Positions 40,501 through 53,590 of a stretch of DNA of 64,000 nucleotides are shown piece after piece; the first letter of the stretch is position 1; every line of letters begins with the position of its first letter. Made by a program: the position numbers and the translations under genes. The DNA lies in contig NC_045138.2 of assembly GCF_008831285.2 (NCBI RefSeq), positions 1,809,143 to 1,873,142 on the forward strand, written 5' to 3'. The DNA comes from Nymphaea colorata. Its lineage: Eukaryota; Streptophyta; Magnoliopsida; Nymphaeales; Nymphaeaceae. The notes beneath the pieces are model-generated. The model was given only the letters and a program-made list of their open reading frames with translations. It searched no databases and was not told the DNA's origin.

Positions 40501-43500
40501 ATTCTGCGTATGGCAGTGAATCAGGAAGAAGCGCTAATGCATTAGCTGGAACTACACAGTACTCTGCAAGACCCCCCATACTGTACATGTACACTGGTTT
40601 TCCTGCATAATATAATAAAAATTATGGGAGGAGCAGATATGAAAATGGACCATAACAAACTTAGCAGCAACCTAGGGTAATTAAACTGATAGAAGCAGAA
40701 ACATGTTGGATGACAATGATAATTTTGAAATTTTTAAGTGAAAATAGAAGCTGAAATATGTCGGTTGATAATGATCATTTTATCCTTCTATTGAAACCAT
40801 CGTAAGAATTAAATTTACATCAATTATTAAAGAAAATGCAAAACGGTCATATCCACCATGTCAATGCAACATATGCAGCTGTGACATTAACGTATGTGAG
40901 CCATGAGCTTGCAAGAGAAGCAACAGAATCGACCAGGTTGACAACCTTGGGCAAGATTATCTAAACTATTTAGATGACAGCAACCACAACTACTCATAGG
41001 AGAATCATATTCAGTTGTTTAAACATATGTCAATCCTTGCAGAGTCAAGTGGATTTCTGGAACCTATGAGGTCCCGCGAATATGGATTTTGTTTCTGCAC
41101 ATCATAAAGGTAAAGACGAGTACACTGACATTAAGTGAATACAAATAAAGGCATTTAGAAGAAACAGAAAATAAATTTTATGTTTGATCTTTGAAGTTTG
41201 AAGAACAGTATTGGTTTGCAATAACAAGGAGTCCTTCTGGAAAGAGTTAACAGAAGTAAAATGCAAGTAATCGCATGCTGTCACTTCCACAAATGAAATT
41301 TTACGTACTCAAGACAGGTAAAAGCTTTTGAAAGTATTGCCGATATGCATAAGTAAATAAAAAAGCTGTGTCAACTATACAAACTTGCCCTGCTAAACTT
41401 TGGAGTTTGGACTCCCTTAACTGATGAATATCATATTGGAATACCACCTGAAAATTTATTTCATGTAACGGTTATGCAAGATGTGTTTTTGGTACATGCA
41501 CATGCTCATATTTAGAAGCAAATTCTAAAAAGCCAAGGTCAACTATGCAAGCTAGTAATGCTGGAATTTGTACTCTCTTAAGGACATTGCAGTAGAAATC
41601 CATTTCAACAATATTAGCTAAGGATGGCTATTCAAAGCTTGTTCATCTTACAGATAAATTTTGTCTATATAGTTAATAATTATAATCATGCTTATATTTG
41701 TATTTTACATGTATATTTATATGTATGTATTTATATGTCAGCAGGCAGTTTGGAGACTGCAAAAAACAGGTATCAGTAGTGAATTATAACTTGTAAAGAG
41801 TTTGTCTCTCAATATGTCCAAGATGCTAAAAACAGTATAGGTCTGTTATGCCAAAAAAACATGTATAAGAAATGAAAAGTATACCACTGCCACGCAAAAA
41901 TAGTCGAGTTTCACCATCATATAGTGTTCCCTTTGATCTGTTATATGCAAAGAATGACTCACATATGTCCTCTTGGCCCTGACAATTCTCAAAATAGTTC
42001 CAATTAGCATGTAAACAATTGAACTCCTGATGCTACAAAAAAACAGGGCCGGTGATATTACCTTCACACAAAAATGACAATTACCACATGGCATTATGAA
42101 TGCTCCAACTACATGAGAGCCAACAGGAAATCTACAAAAACGAACCATTTCCACGTTATTGTGCAAACTAGCCGCAACCTAATCCATCTCAGCAAATGAC
42201 TTAAGAACTACGCAGTAAAACTCTATCATACACAAGTTTCTTAATCCAATGAAAAGACAACTAAACTTGATTTACCTTCTTATCACGCCAGCATCAGTAT
42301 GTGCTCCATGCTCCACAATCTCTCCAGTTATTTCATGACCCACAACACAGGGAGCCGAAAAAGGAAGTTCACCCTTAATGACATGCAGATCCGAATGGCA
42401 TATTCCACAAGCTACAAAGAGAAAATTGAAACTAGATATAATCTTCACTTCAATGGACTGCCTAATAGTTCTCTAAATCTACGTTACTGATTTAGTAGAT
42501 AGACAGATCTGAGCATGAAAGCAGTTAAGGGATCGCCCCAAGGACTGGCAGATCCGGTCATCAAAAAATCACAACGGGGAAAATGCTCTATCCAAAACGT
42601 CCACTGAGATCATCTGTCTGCAGCGTCTGCAGATGGGGCCGACCGTCTGTAGAATCATCATTGGCAACCATCGCGGTGGCCGTTGATCGCCAATTGTCGA
42701 CCCAATCTTTTAGAGTGCTTACCCACCATGGTTGGCAGATAGTATCACCTGCGACTCCCACTACTACTATTACTACTACTACTACTCTCTCTCTCTCTCT
42801 CTTCAAGCTGAAAATGAGAAGGATATTTCAACAATTAAAACCTCAAAGACTTGGCGCATAGAATCAGAGATGCGATAAACGGATCCATAGTCAATTGGTC
42901 GCGCTTAAGCGAGCAGGAACAGCCTTCAAATTTGACGATCACCAATTCACTCTGCAACTCAAAGAGACGAAGATAAACGAATGGAAAGGGCCCTACCAAT
43001 GAGCTGAGGAAAAGGAAAAAGTACACCATTATCAGTATAACATATAAATATCTTCCTATCTTTGACTTTCATAAAACCGTCACTCGTCCATCCTCTAAAA
43101 CGTAAGAACACAGACAACGGAAACCCAGAAACAAATCAGAATAAAACCATACCAACAAAAAAGAGAGAGAGAGACGTAGAATTTGATCACCACGGAACTT
43201 AAACCACCACCAAGAAATATCATGCCACTCGAAGAGAACGGCAAGAAAACCAAGGATGGATGCCTACCAACCTTTCGTCTTGATGAGAACCTCGCCCGCT
43301 TTGGGGCGGGGCATCTGAAACTCCTCGATGGTGAGCGGCTTTCCCGGCTCCCAGAACACCGTGCCGCGCATGAAGGAAGGGGCGCCGTTCAAATGGTACC
43401 CGCCGTGATCGATCCTCGCGCCTCCCTTCGGAGCGTCGGTGGATGAGAACCGCCGGAAAGCCACGGGACGGCCGAAAAGCCTGCTGGCGAGTGCGCGGGA

Positions 43501-43518
43501 ACGAGAGAAGAGCGCCAT
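37574..43518 (-). CDS. Zinc-type alcohol dehydrogenase-like protein, mitochondrial type (one apparent frameshift)
   Basis: Eight exons on the minus strand: 43518-43272, 42412-42276, 42131-42062, 41978-41885, 40602-40389, 38934-38793, 38014-37844 and 37765-37574. All have GT-AG junctions with agreeing phases. The product would be about 421 aa, like Arabidopsis At5g63620 (427 aa). Residues ~1-28 (ALFSRSRALASRLFGRPVAF, then RRFSS) look like a mitochondrial presequence. Later come CGICHSD (catalytic zinc, C84), PCVVGHEITGE, GAFIMPCGNCHFC and CESFFAY (structural zinc), YMYSMGGLAEYCVVP, IIGIGGVG (NAD-binding Rossmann turn) and the C-terminal catalytic lobe. In exon 2 the plus strand has six A (42358-42363) where the protein frame needs five. 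As written, translation would stop after about 108 residues (TGA, plus-strand 42333-42335). All other exons are intact, so a sequence error or a very young lesion is more likely than an old pseudogene. The substrate is unknown. Confidence 0.87.
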
Positions 43519-43562
43519 GGCGACCGGAGCACACACCAGAGCAGAGCAGGCACGTCTCTCTC

Positions 43563-43571
43563 GTTTTATAG
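43563..43571 (-). promoter_or_regulatory. TATA box of the ADH-like gene
   Basis: The minus strand reads CTATAAAAC about 45-50 bases before the start codon, which would give a very short 5' leader. Confidence 0.5.
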
Positions 43572-44980
43572 TGTAGACTGCAGACTCATCCACTAAAAAC
43601 AACGGTGGGACCCATGCCCGTCCGCCCACCAAAGCCGGAGAAAATATCGCCTTTAAAACCCTTAACCAAAAAAACGTGATCTTCCAGCTTTATTTTTCCT
43701 CCGGGGGTTCGAGACTTGGGTGTCACTGAATCGTACGTTATTTGCCTTCTAAATTTTTTATTTTCACTTGTTTAACGACTCTGAATCTGGACTTCTTCTA
43801 TGGCATCATTCATATGTATAATTATTTTACAAATATATTGATGTGATAAGAAGTTGGTTGCCAGATAGTTGTTTTTTTTATTTTTTATCATTAAAAACTG
43901 TCACAAAAGTTGCATTAGCGATGGCATGCTACGCCGCTATGAAATTTAATGGCAGAACGCAATAATTTTTATTGGCATGGTGCATCTTTCTTTTAAGAAT
44001 AGTAGTTGATCATGTTTCGTAAAAACCACTTAAACTAAATCATGTTTTATTTCAAATGAGTTCTTATAAACATATTATGATGTTTTATTTTGTTTAAACA
44101 TATAAAGGGTATGATTTTTATCCCCAACCTAGTGGGTATGAAATCTTCCAGCTTCCTTATACACACACATGTAGAAAAAGAGAAAGAGATGTTGGTAGAC
44201 ACAAAAGTCTAAGGTGTTAAATCATAAGGATTCATAATTGTTTGTGTTTAAAAAAATTGGATTGTTGATGGAAAAACAAGAAAAAAAAGCTGTTAATAAA
44301 TGTAACATGACTAAAATACTTCATCTTATTCTTTGTATGTCCAACAAGACACTTAGATATTAAGAAACAATTTCAACATTAAGAGAAAAACAAAGTGATG
44401 AAGCATTTTTGTCATCTAATATTACTTTATATTGTTTTTTTTTTTGTTTTTGTTTCAGCTGTTGATATGAAAAAACTCAAAGGCTAAAATGGTTCTTTAT
44501 CCATCTAGCATCTACCTACCAGCTATCAATTTCACACACACACATATATATATATATATATAAAGAGAAAAGGAGAGAGAAAGAGAGAACCAACCAACTA
44601 AGCCTATTCTTCCATTTTTTGGTCTTTCTATAATGATTCAAGAAAAAAAAAAACTCAATCAAAAATCAATTTTTATCATTAATTTGGTTTGATATCTCCA
44701 AAACTCAAATTGTACCTGTCTCAGCCAAGTCTTGGGTCCTAACCTATGACTCAATAAATGAACAATCCCGATCCGACTCAAGCAATTTCTGAGTCGAATC
44801 GCCGTGTTTGCCAACTATGGTTTTATGACAACTTGACTTTTTAGTTTTGGAAACATACTTGGTATATTTGAGTGACAAGACAAAAACAATGTGTTATGTA
44901 AATCGAGCCTACTTTTAAAGCTCTGCTTTGTCAAAATATTTCACAAATCAAAATTTAATTGTCATCCAAATACACCTAAA

Positions 44981-45337
44981 GGGGCGTTTGGTAGCCTCAG
45001 ATATAATATTGGAAGCCATTAAAAATTATTGAGGATCTCAAGTATCCATAGATGTTAGGTCACTCCTTCCCTTCGGATGAAGGTCATGTTTGATGCATAG
45101 GAATTTCACTCTGCATCGGGAAAACTGGAAGTTTTTGTAGGAAAAATTACTATGGTAAATTAGATAAAACAAAGTAATTTTACCTTGCAAAAAATTGGAC
45201 CTCAACTCCTCTTTTTCATGTATCCTTTTTTTCATGTATCGGTAAAATTTAGTGTTTGTTTATCATGTAGGTTCCACATAAAAAAGGATCTTAGATCAAC
45301 ATTAGATGTGATATCAGGGACTATCAAACACACGGCC
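44981..45337. mobile_element. MITE-like element with GTTTGGTAGCC ends
   Basis: The left end GGGGCGTTTGGTAGCCTCAG and the reverse complement of the right end, GGCCGTGTGTTTGATAGTCC, are imperfect inverted repeats of the same type as 18334-18560. An inner GTTTGATGCATAGGAATT and TTTGTTTATCATG pair may mark a second nested element. Confidence 0.4.
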
Positions 45338-46240
45338 AGTTTGCAAATAAAACGATGTCAAAATAACATTTAAAAGCGTCAACTAAACTCTCCTAATCTT
45401 GGTATGAATCTTTTGCTAAATCAAATTTAAACTACGTTATATTCATAGATATAAAATTTGAAGTAACCAAGAACAATTTAAAAGAGACACAGATTTTTTT
45501 TTTTTTTTTACTCCACTCTCTTCGCCCCTCTCTCTCTCTCTTCTTTCTCTTTTACAATTTTTTACTAAAAATGACATCAATCAGCTGGCTCAGACATGTG
45601 AAGACCTATTTTTTAAGTATTGCCAAAAAGGAAAAAAAGAAAAAAAACTAAAAGGTGGTCGAGTTTTCAAAGAAACCATCGTCTTTGGAATACGGATTTG
45701 ATATATTTTGGAACCAAATCACACGGATGGGACGAGTAGGAGAAACACTTTATAAACACAATATATATATATATAACATCCAGGAGAATAAAATTAGCAC
45801 GTCCAATTATATTATTTTAGTTTTTTTTAATTTGGATCAGTTCAAAAGTGGTAGTCATTTTTATTTTTTTAAAAATTAATAATTTTTTAAAATTCCTTTT
45901 ATATACTTATGCTTACTTTTTCTTCGAATATCGATGTTTTTTCTGATTCACTACCAATTCAGATTCGATTCGAAAGCTGAATTCACTTTTATGGACGATG
46001 GTGCAAAACGTCATATTTTCTTCTTTTCAAGACCTGATAGCTTTTGATGTTGTCGATGTTACTGATCTGAACCATCAGTTAAATCATTATACGAAAAAGT
46101 TATTTCCAGCTAGAGAGCTATTCATTTTTGACATTTGCAAAAGTCATCATATATATAACATTGAAGCTTTGATTTACATTTTATACAAATCAGTATGGTA
46201 ACTTATATTTAATATGTTTGACAACCAATACTTTACTGAA

Positions 46241-46335
46241 GTATGAAAATCGGCAGCTTCAAGTTGATGAAAGTATGAAAATCAGCAGCTTCTAGTTGAT
46301 GAAAGTATGAAAATCAGCAGCTTCTGTTGATGAGA
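46241..46335. repeat. Three-copy 32-bp tandem repeat
   Basis: GTATGAAAATCGGCAGCTTC begins at 46241 and recurs as GTATGAAAATCAGCAGCTTC at 46273 and 46305, each followed by a GTTGATGA word. The third unit is slightly shorter. Confidence 0.9.
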
Positions 46336-47160
46336 GTGGTTTTGTTTTTTTTGTCCGACCTTAATTTACTTGGGGGGCTGTGTTTGATGAGGTCAGAATT
46401 GTGAAGTTTTAGAATTTTTTTTATTTTTTATGAAATGGGAATTATGTTATCAAACAAAAAAAAGTTTGATTTCATAATTATAGGCTCATTTTTTAATCAA
46501 AATTTCCGAATTGTGATTCTACCCTAAAGATGAAATGATGATTAAGAAATCTTAAGTGCACATGTCATGATGATTTTAATTCATCAATTCTAAAATTTTA
46601 ATTTATGTTTTATCAAACACATCATTTTCAATTCAAAATTTCAAACTATCAAACACCAAACATTAAAATTTCAAACACAAATCATTAACATTTCAAGCAA
46701 GCTTTATGGTTTAAAATTTTTGTGGCATAGGCCCTACCTTCTTTATATATAAATTTGAAGTTGATTAGTCTTATTAAATATATTAATTGTACATAACCTT
46801 GAAATAACACAAAACAACTTTTTTTTTTTTAGGTTTTACATAAATCTGTTTAATATCACATGAGTTTTTCCCATGGCCTTGTCCCTAACATTATTATTTT
46901 GAAGGTAAATTCATATCTTATAATCATTTTTGTCATTTTAATGGTAACTGAAAATTTGATGTATTCATACATCCAACATGATAAGGTCATGTCATCCAAA
47001 TAAAAAATCTATTGCTCGTTTAATTCTTGTCTGCACGAGATTTGGGAGGAAAACAATTTGATTGACAGATTGGAGCTTAGACTGCTTTCTTGGGGAAGAA
47101 TGAAAATGTCAAGACCACACATGGTAACTAGCAATATGGAAAACTAAAGAAAATTCAGAG

Positions 47161-47520
47161 TAAAAAATGGTGAATATGAAATCCCATGTTTCCCCAGCAG
47201 TACCCTCGTCTTCTCCTTCGGCCCCGCCCCCCGTTTCCTCTTCCTGCTCTCCGCAGTCACACTCTACCTCCGGCCGCCGGACCGGCCAACCGTCGGCTTC
47301 CTTCAGTGCACGTTCCCTATCTCTCTCCGTCTCTCTTGGCGTGCTGATTCAGGTTCTCTTTTCCTTCAAAAATTATGTCTGTTTTTCCATGATTCTATGG
47401 TCTCTCTTGTTACTGCTACTCTTTTCATACTTTTGGGGCGTTTCTTCCAGAAATAAGGTCATGAATTGGATTCTGGAGTCGATAAAGTCCAAGCAGTTCA
47501 ATCATAATCCCTTTTAAACA
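47161..47520 (+). other. GC-rich patch, possible exon of unknown gene
   Basis: From about 47190 to 47350 the DNA is GC-rich, CpG-rich and pyrimidine-biased, unlike its flanks. Two overlapping plus-strand frames are open. One reads from ATG at 47167 (Ser/Pro-rich). The other contains a hydrophobic stretch (FLFLLSAVTLYL). An exon could end at GATTCAG before GTTCTC near 47352. I recognise neither frame, so this is only a candidate. Confidence 0.25.
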
Positions 47521-50500
47521 TTTAAACACAATCTGCTGATGGGATTTCACATTGACTTCATGCTGAAATGGCTATGCCATCCCCATTTTCTTGGCGATGG
47601 GTAATGGAATCAGTCATTTATAACTATGTTTCAACACTTCTACACAAGCACGTATTGTTGGTCTGCCATTCTTTTTTGAGGCCGTGCATGTCCAAAACAG
47701 AAAACAGCGTAAGGCCTTTCTTCAATTCCTTTCCGAGGTTGTGCATGCATCAGTGCCTCTGATATGCCAAGGAAGTACAGAAAGTCATGGAAAACTAAAC
47801 AAGGGATTGATTAAATTTGAAAACTTATAGGCTACCCAAGAAAAACTGCAAAATTTGAGCTCATGAATTTATGACAGAAGATCTTTAGCTGTTCATGTCT
47901 GTTAGAAAACAATCAAAGTTTGACAGATTAGATTGATATGGTTGAATTCCCAACAAGTGGCCCTTACTGCATCTCTCTAATTTCTTCTGCCATGTGAAGC
48001 AGCATTACTGTAGCCCGTAGCTTGGTATCTGGTCCACCTTGTCTTCACTCAGATGTTTCGGAGCAGCAGGAAGGAGGAAACACATCAAGAATCATTGCTG
48101 TCCTCAATTTCATTATTGGACTGAGGTATCTAAATGAAGCAGGAAACCGTTTAGCCAATCCATGAAATCATTTTGAGCAAAGCAACAAGAAGATGGCTGC
48201 CCCCCACACATTTTTATCTGAGAAGAATCTCAACCGGGTCTAGTAGCGCCACTGGACCTGGTCGTGGTCGGTGCCCTTGCTTCTGAGTCAGAGCCGGCCC
48301 GGCGCCCTTTCACTAATCGGAAAACCCCGCCTTCGGCGGTTCCCTCCCCCGACGATTTCTGCTTCCTTTGTCTTTCATATTCTTAGAACGTCGGCTTCCT
48401 CTGTGCCGGAGAGGGAGAGTTCACCACTGTGCCGGACGGCCAGAAAGTCGCGCCGTCCACCTGCCGCGTTAGTCTCCCCTTTCCTCTTCTTCCATTTCCA
48501 TATTCGTGTTTTGCACGTTGCCCATTCCGTGTTCCCCGTACTCCGTGCCAATGGTCGCCAATAATAGGAAAATCGCAGCTCTTTCTTCTTCTTCTTCTTC
48601 TTCTTCTTCTTTAGTTTCGGGCATTCTGATTTGCCCATTTTGATTGCAAATTTGAGCGTTTTGATCTGCTAGTTTTGCTTGCATTTGCAACCATTCTTCG
48701 GTCATGTGAAGCCTGTTGTTAAGTGTGTGCCACTAAGCGCACCACCACGAAAAACGCTTCGTTGCGGTACATTGAAGAGCATCAGCGTGGTGCCGCACAA
48801 GGCGCCTGAAGCGCACGCTTCCGGCACTTAAGTTTCTTTTTTAAGACCAACATAGATGATGTGTTTGCTTAAAGAATTGTAACGTTTTTCTTTCGCTACA
48901 CAGGTTCCCGTAAGAAAAAAGGAGGGATTTTCGCTTTTCAGTCGAAAGCCCCTTTGCAAAGTTGCAAACCGTAAAACCCTTGCCTGTTCCTCCGTTTACT
49001 CTCCGGTTGACAACGTTGCTGAACGCTGAGCAGTCTCCAGACGAAGACCCAGCTACCGGCAGCCGTCGATGCTGTAAAACCGGCCGGATACCGGTTGCAA
49101 GGGTCAGTGTTCTGGTTCTTTTGAAGTTTAATCTCTCTCTCTCTCTCTCTCCCCCACCAATACCAGGCTGGGTGATCTCTCACCGGCAGTCCATCCCTTT
49201 TCTCTTACACCGTCTTGCTCAACATTGGAGACAAACCATCTTTTTTTTGTCATTGCTCAAGGTTGGAGGTAAACCATCTTCTTTTGTCATTACTCAAGGT
49301 TAGGGAGATTTGCAGAAAATATACCTCTTTTTTGGCGAGTTCCTGTGAGTTCTTTTCTTATACTATTTTAAATTTCTTCCAAGTTGTAGTCTCGTAGATT
49401 TGGGAGATTGCAGAAAAATATTCTGGATTTGTTTGTGTGAATGCTTATATATTGTTATGTAATACGGTTCCCATCGTCACGATTCATCTTCACTACTTAA
49501 CAATGTTGATTGTTAAATACAGATAATTCTGCATATTGTTAAAAACTAAAGCTCTGATCCTACGGCGCGTTGTGCTATATCAGACAAAATTTCTGGATTA
49601 TCCTGCCTCTTCCTCATATATAGTTGCCATATTATTTCTCATACATCACACTCACAAACTGGTTGTTAATTTGAGAGGCCAGTATATGTATTAAAATAGC
49701 TCGATAAATACCGACCACATTTCTCCATTCTTTCGTACTAGGACAATAGATTAGTGTAGTCAGATTTACTGAAAGCATTATGAATTTATCATCAGCAATT
49801 TTAATTGATGCTTATTCAGCTAGAATGTTCTATGAATGCAAATAAAAATTGGTTATAAAATGCAAGAAATGGCTGAAAACATACAAAAAGTACCTACATC
49901 ATAAATTTTTATGAGGAATTATATATATATAGGTTCTGCATCAATAAACCGGGAGAGGTATATGTCATACCCTAGCTTGCCCAGTGGAAGAAAAAGACAA
50001 AATTTGGACGGCTTTTCAAGGCTCTAGTAAAACCAGTTCCTGAATGTCTAGAATTTGTTTTCTAGAGACATAACAAAGTTATATTATGTGTAACTTTTAC
50101 GAGATATTGAAATCAGCAGTTCAAAGACCACATCATCAATGATGTGTCATTTGACATAAGATCCTTTGACTAATTGAGGGATTGCAAAATTAATGGCTCC
50201 AAAATTCTCTCATAAGGTATCATATTCTCTATCTCTCTAGATCTTATATTCTTTGTGTGCAGTGGGGAAAGCTAACTTGTCCAATAAAACCAATTTAGGT
50301 TGAATGATTTACCTTTCTGGAGAAAGCCTGCAGCTATGCTTAATCATTTAGGCATTGATGTCATTTAGACAATGCCTTTTTTTTTAGCAATAAATAAGTT
50401 ACCTGGTAAAGCTACTGTGGTTGGTGGTGTTCATTATTATACAGATTTTAGAAGCTGATTCTTAGATGAAGTATAAAATGATGCCTACTTGGTGAAAAAT

Positions 50501-50600
50501 GACATGAAATTACAGTATACAGGTGCAGAGCTGGCTTGCTACGCACTTATGCTGCATGTGCACAGAAAAAATCACTTTGAGTGTTGAGTTTGTGTGTGTG

Positions 50601-50669
<69 letters not shown>

Positions 50670-51406
50670 GGATTTATATCAACCTATTAGTATTAGCACT
50701 ATATGTCACATTAAGCTTCGAATTTAACATTATTTTTATGGATGTTATATGCTTCATGATATTGGTCCTGATATTTACACTTTGCCTTGGGTCACTCTGC
50801 CTCGCATCACAGGCTTAGTGCTTCACTTTGCTTCATTGCATTTAAAAACATTGCTGTTGAAGTTAGAAAAGCTGTGGGTAATCTTCATAACTTTCATTTT
50901 GTTCACGTTACTCTTGTTATTTGGGGTCTCAAATTTGAATTGTATAATCAAATAAGTGAATAAAACATTCCAAAACTGTAGTGATAAAATCATATTGTGA
51001 CGAATTCCTTTAGAACATAAAACAATGATGATATGATTAATTCTAATGTGGGAAGGATGTGATGAAAAGAAGGCTGACATTATTCATATGTTGAGATGTT
51101 TTTATTAGCGTTGAAAACTCTCTGCAGAACTACTAATTGCTTAATGTTCTACTGATGAGTTTTAAATAACTGCTTTTCCTTTCTTCTTTGACCTTGTCTT
51201 TTCTTTCTCCAGCCTGTAAGTTGAGAAATTTTCTTATAGTTAAGCAAGAAAATAGAGATAGTTAAGTTTGGGATGGTGGTAAAATATGTGATGAGTAGCT
51301 TTTCATTGTTATTTGATTAGTGAGAACGCTTGAAATTTGGGATTTGGTTCGAGAGATGTTTGGGGATTTTCATATATTAATCACATGGAGGTTTTTTTTT
51401 TTTGCA

Positions 51407-51678
51407 TGTTTATCATGAAAAGTTATCTTTGCATGTTTTGATAGAATCTATTTGTTTAGGGCAGGAGATAATTGAGATTGGTCAAAGGCCAACGATTTAT
51501 TAATGTGCTTATCATTAAAAGTTACATTTTTCACATGTTTTGATGAATTGAGACAGGTTAAAAGCCTGCAATCTGCTAACGTGTTTATTATGATAAATTA
51601 TGCTTTACTTGCTTTGATAAAAAATATTTGTCTAGGACAGGAGATAACTGAGATAGGTCAAAAGCCTGCAATTTGTTA
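51407..51678. repeat. Three-copy degenerate tandem repeat, ~80-100 bp unit
   Basis: Each unit has a TTTATYATGA or TTATCATTAA word, then a GTTTTGAT or CTTTGAT word, and then a tail such as GGACAGGAGATAACTGAGAT and AGGTCAAAAGCCTGCAAT. The middle unit is shortened. Confidence 0.65.
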
Positions 51679-52269
51679 TTTTCTGCATATGACATATCTA
51701 TATTCCAATTATTGTTGGCTTTTTATCCCAGTTTTAAAAGTGTAAATATGTGTATTTTAATTTGCAATTTTTTTTTGGTTTATGATGTATTAGTGCCTCT
51801 TAGCAAAATATTTTCAGCTCCACCACATCACACACACATACACTCACACAAAATGAAAATCTAGGATACCCTGTCTTCACTATTAAAGCGCAGGAAATGC
51901 AGCTTGGATAACTTACCACCTTGGACACAATCAGTTGGATTGATTATCCTTGGACGGGTTATCCAAGTATGCAAAGACCTCTTCGTTTCGGATTTTCTTT
52001 ATGCATCACCTTTGACTAGACTGCTTGTATCAGCATCTCAAGTCAAGTGAAATATCCAAAGAGCTTGCTTGTGAATGTGTCATCCCAGAGTTTAATGTTA
52101 TCTATCAGAAATTATATAACTTGAAATAGTCTCCATTTAGAATTATCAAGGGAATGGTGATCATACAGGTTTATGGTTGGTACACTTTCAGATGTCAACC
52201 AAAATAGGACATGAGGTTTTGGCATTTTGGGTTTCATATCCAAGGAGTATATGGAAGATTGACATTCAT

Positions 52270-52337
52270 CAGAGTAAGTACTTGGGTGATCTAGGTGAAT
52301 TGTCAGAGTAAGTACTTAGGTGAGCTAGGTGAATTAG
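52270..52337. repeat. Two-copy 34-bp tandem repeat
   Basis: CAGAGTAAGTACTTGGGTGA at 52270 recurs as CAGAGTAAGTACTTAGGTGA 34 bases later, each followed by CTAGGTGAATT. Confidence 0.85.
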
Positions 52338-52679
52338 GGTTAGTTTTTTCAAGTTACCTAATTTGGAAAATATAAAAAGTCATGTTTGTTATACGAAAAA
52401 AGGTGGGCTGCATCCCTAAATGAGTTTGTGGCTGTGCTTTAGAGCTAAGATTTCACTTGAAGGAATTGTCTTGTTCATCTCTTCCTTTTCTTCTCTCTTT
52501 CTCATATACCTTTGGGGAAAGCACTATTAAAGTATCTTTAATGGTTCAGGACAAAAGTCACAGTTCTTTTCAATACCTTCATCTCTATATGCCTTCTAGT
52601 TCTATTCCTATTTTAAGTAAAATTTTATTTAATATTAATTCAATATGTCCACTGCCGGCTAATTCTCTGTCTGTTTGCA

Positions 52680-52731
52680 GGATGGATCATCTGCCTCAAA
52701 TTCCTAAAATTAACATCATTTTCCTCATTGC

Positions 52732-52772
<41 letters not shown>
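52680..52772 (+). promoter_or_regulatory. Putative 5' leader segment of GART with short upstream frame and GA run
   Basis: TGTCTGTTTGCAG at 52668-52680 looks like a splice acceptor, which would make the following bases a leader exon. Directly after it an ATG (52682) opens a 17-codon frame (MDHLPQIPKI and so on) that ends at TAG before the main start and is out of frame with it. A (GA)n run of about 30 bases (52741-52771) abuts the main ATG. The leader exon is an inference from the acceptor alone. Confidence 0.35.
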
Positions 52773-52775
<3 letters not shown>

Positions 52776-53523
52776 GAAGCGAAGGCCCTATGTGGAACCT
52801 TCTCACCATTGACAAGGCCACCATCTAGAACCCAACCATCCATTCTGTTCAAGATAGAAACCAAGAACTCCATCTTGTTCCCCCTCAAGAAGCTGAAGAC
52901 GAACTTGTCCCTACGGTTGGATCACCGAAGGATGGGCATTATCGTTGATGGCCTGGTGAAAGAAAGTGACCAAATGGAGGAAAGCATGGAGCATGAACTC
53001 AGGAGGAAGAGGGTAGCTGTCTTTGTTTCAGGTGGGGGTTCGAACTTCAAGTCTCTTCACCAAGCTATGATTCAAGATCGGATTCATGGGGACGTCGTAG
53101 TTGTAGTCACGGATAAACCAAGTAAGTTTTTGTTCTTCACTACCTTGGTATCTCCCTTTCATTGTCTTGCTTCTCTGCGCAAATGGGTTTGGGCCTTGCT
53201 TTCCTTGCATATAAACTTTTATTCCATTGGGAACAAAAATTTGCTATTGTTTTATACTTACAAAAGTTAATCATGACATGTAGATTGCTGACTGTAGGTT
53301 GTGGAGGTTCTGAGTATGCAAGAGAAAAGAGTATTCCAGTTGTTTCTGCTCCCAAAAGTTCATCTTTGCCTTCTGGGCTCCCTGCTGTTGACTTGGTGAA
53401 TGCTCTTAGGTGGGCACTCTCATCTATTATTTTTATGTTAATATTTTGTAATTTGTACCGTTGGTAACTCATCTTTTACTGGAAATAAATGCCAATGTTA
53501 TTATAAAAACTTATTTTTCATCC

Positions 53524-53590
<67 letters not shown>

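Larger units (their letters stand above)
43572..47160. other. AT-rich intergenic region with MITE remnants
   Basis: No gene is recognised. It contains a MITE-like segment (44981-45337), poly-T and CT-rich tracts (about 45490-45545), an AT microsatellite (about 44547-44565) and a 32-base tandem repeat (46241-46335). Small open frames here are AT-rich and unconvincing. Confidence 0.5.
47521..52772. other. Intergenic region upstream of GART
   Basis: GC-rich patches at about 48240-48560 and 48910-49110 could be untranslated exons or gene relics, but no frame in them is recognisable. A (TTC)n run lies at 48586-48612, a CT run at 49131-49150, a 40-base tandem repeat (AAACCATCTT plus TTTTGTCATT units) at about 49222-49300, a (TA)n tract at 50618-50664, a three-copy degenerate ~100-base repeat at 51407-51678 and a two-copy 34-base repeat at 52270-52337. 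Confidence 0.45.

Noticed and set aside
48375-48705. Minus-strand frames with poly-Lys or poly-Glu
   Set aside because: They come from a (TTC)n run, and no recognisable domain flanks it.
50594-50818. Frame with an alternating Ile-Tyr stretch
   Set aside because: It is a translation of the (TA)n microsatellite.
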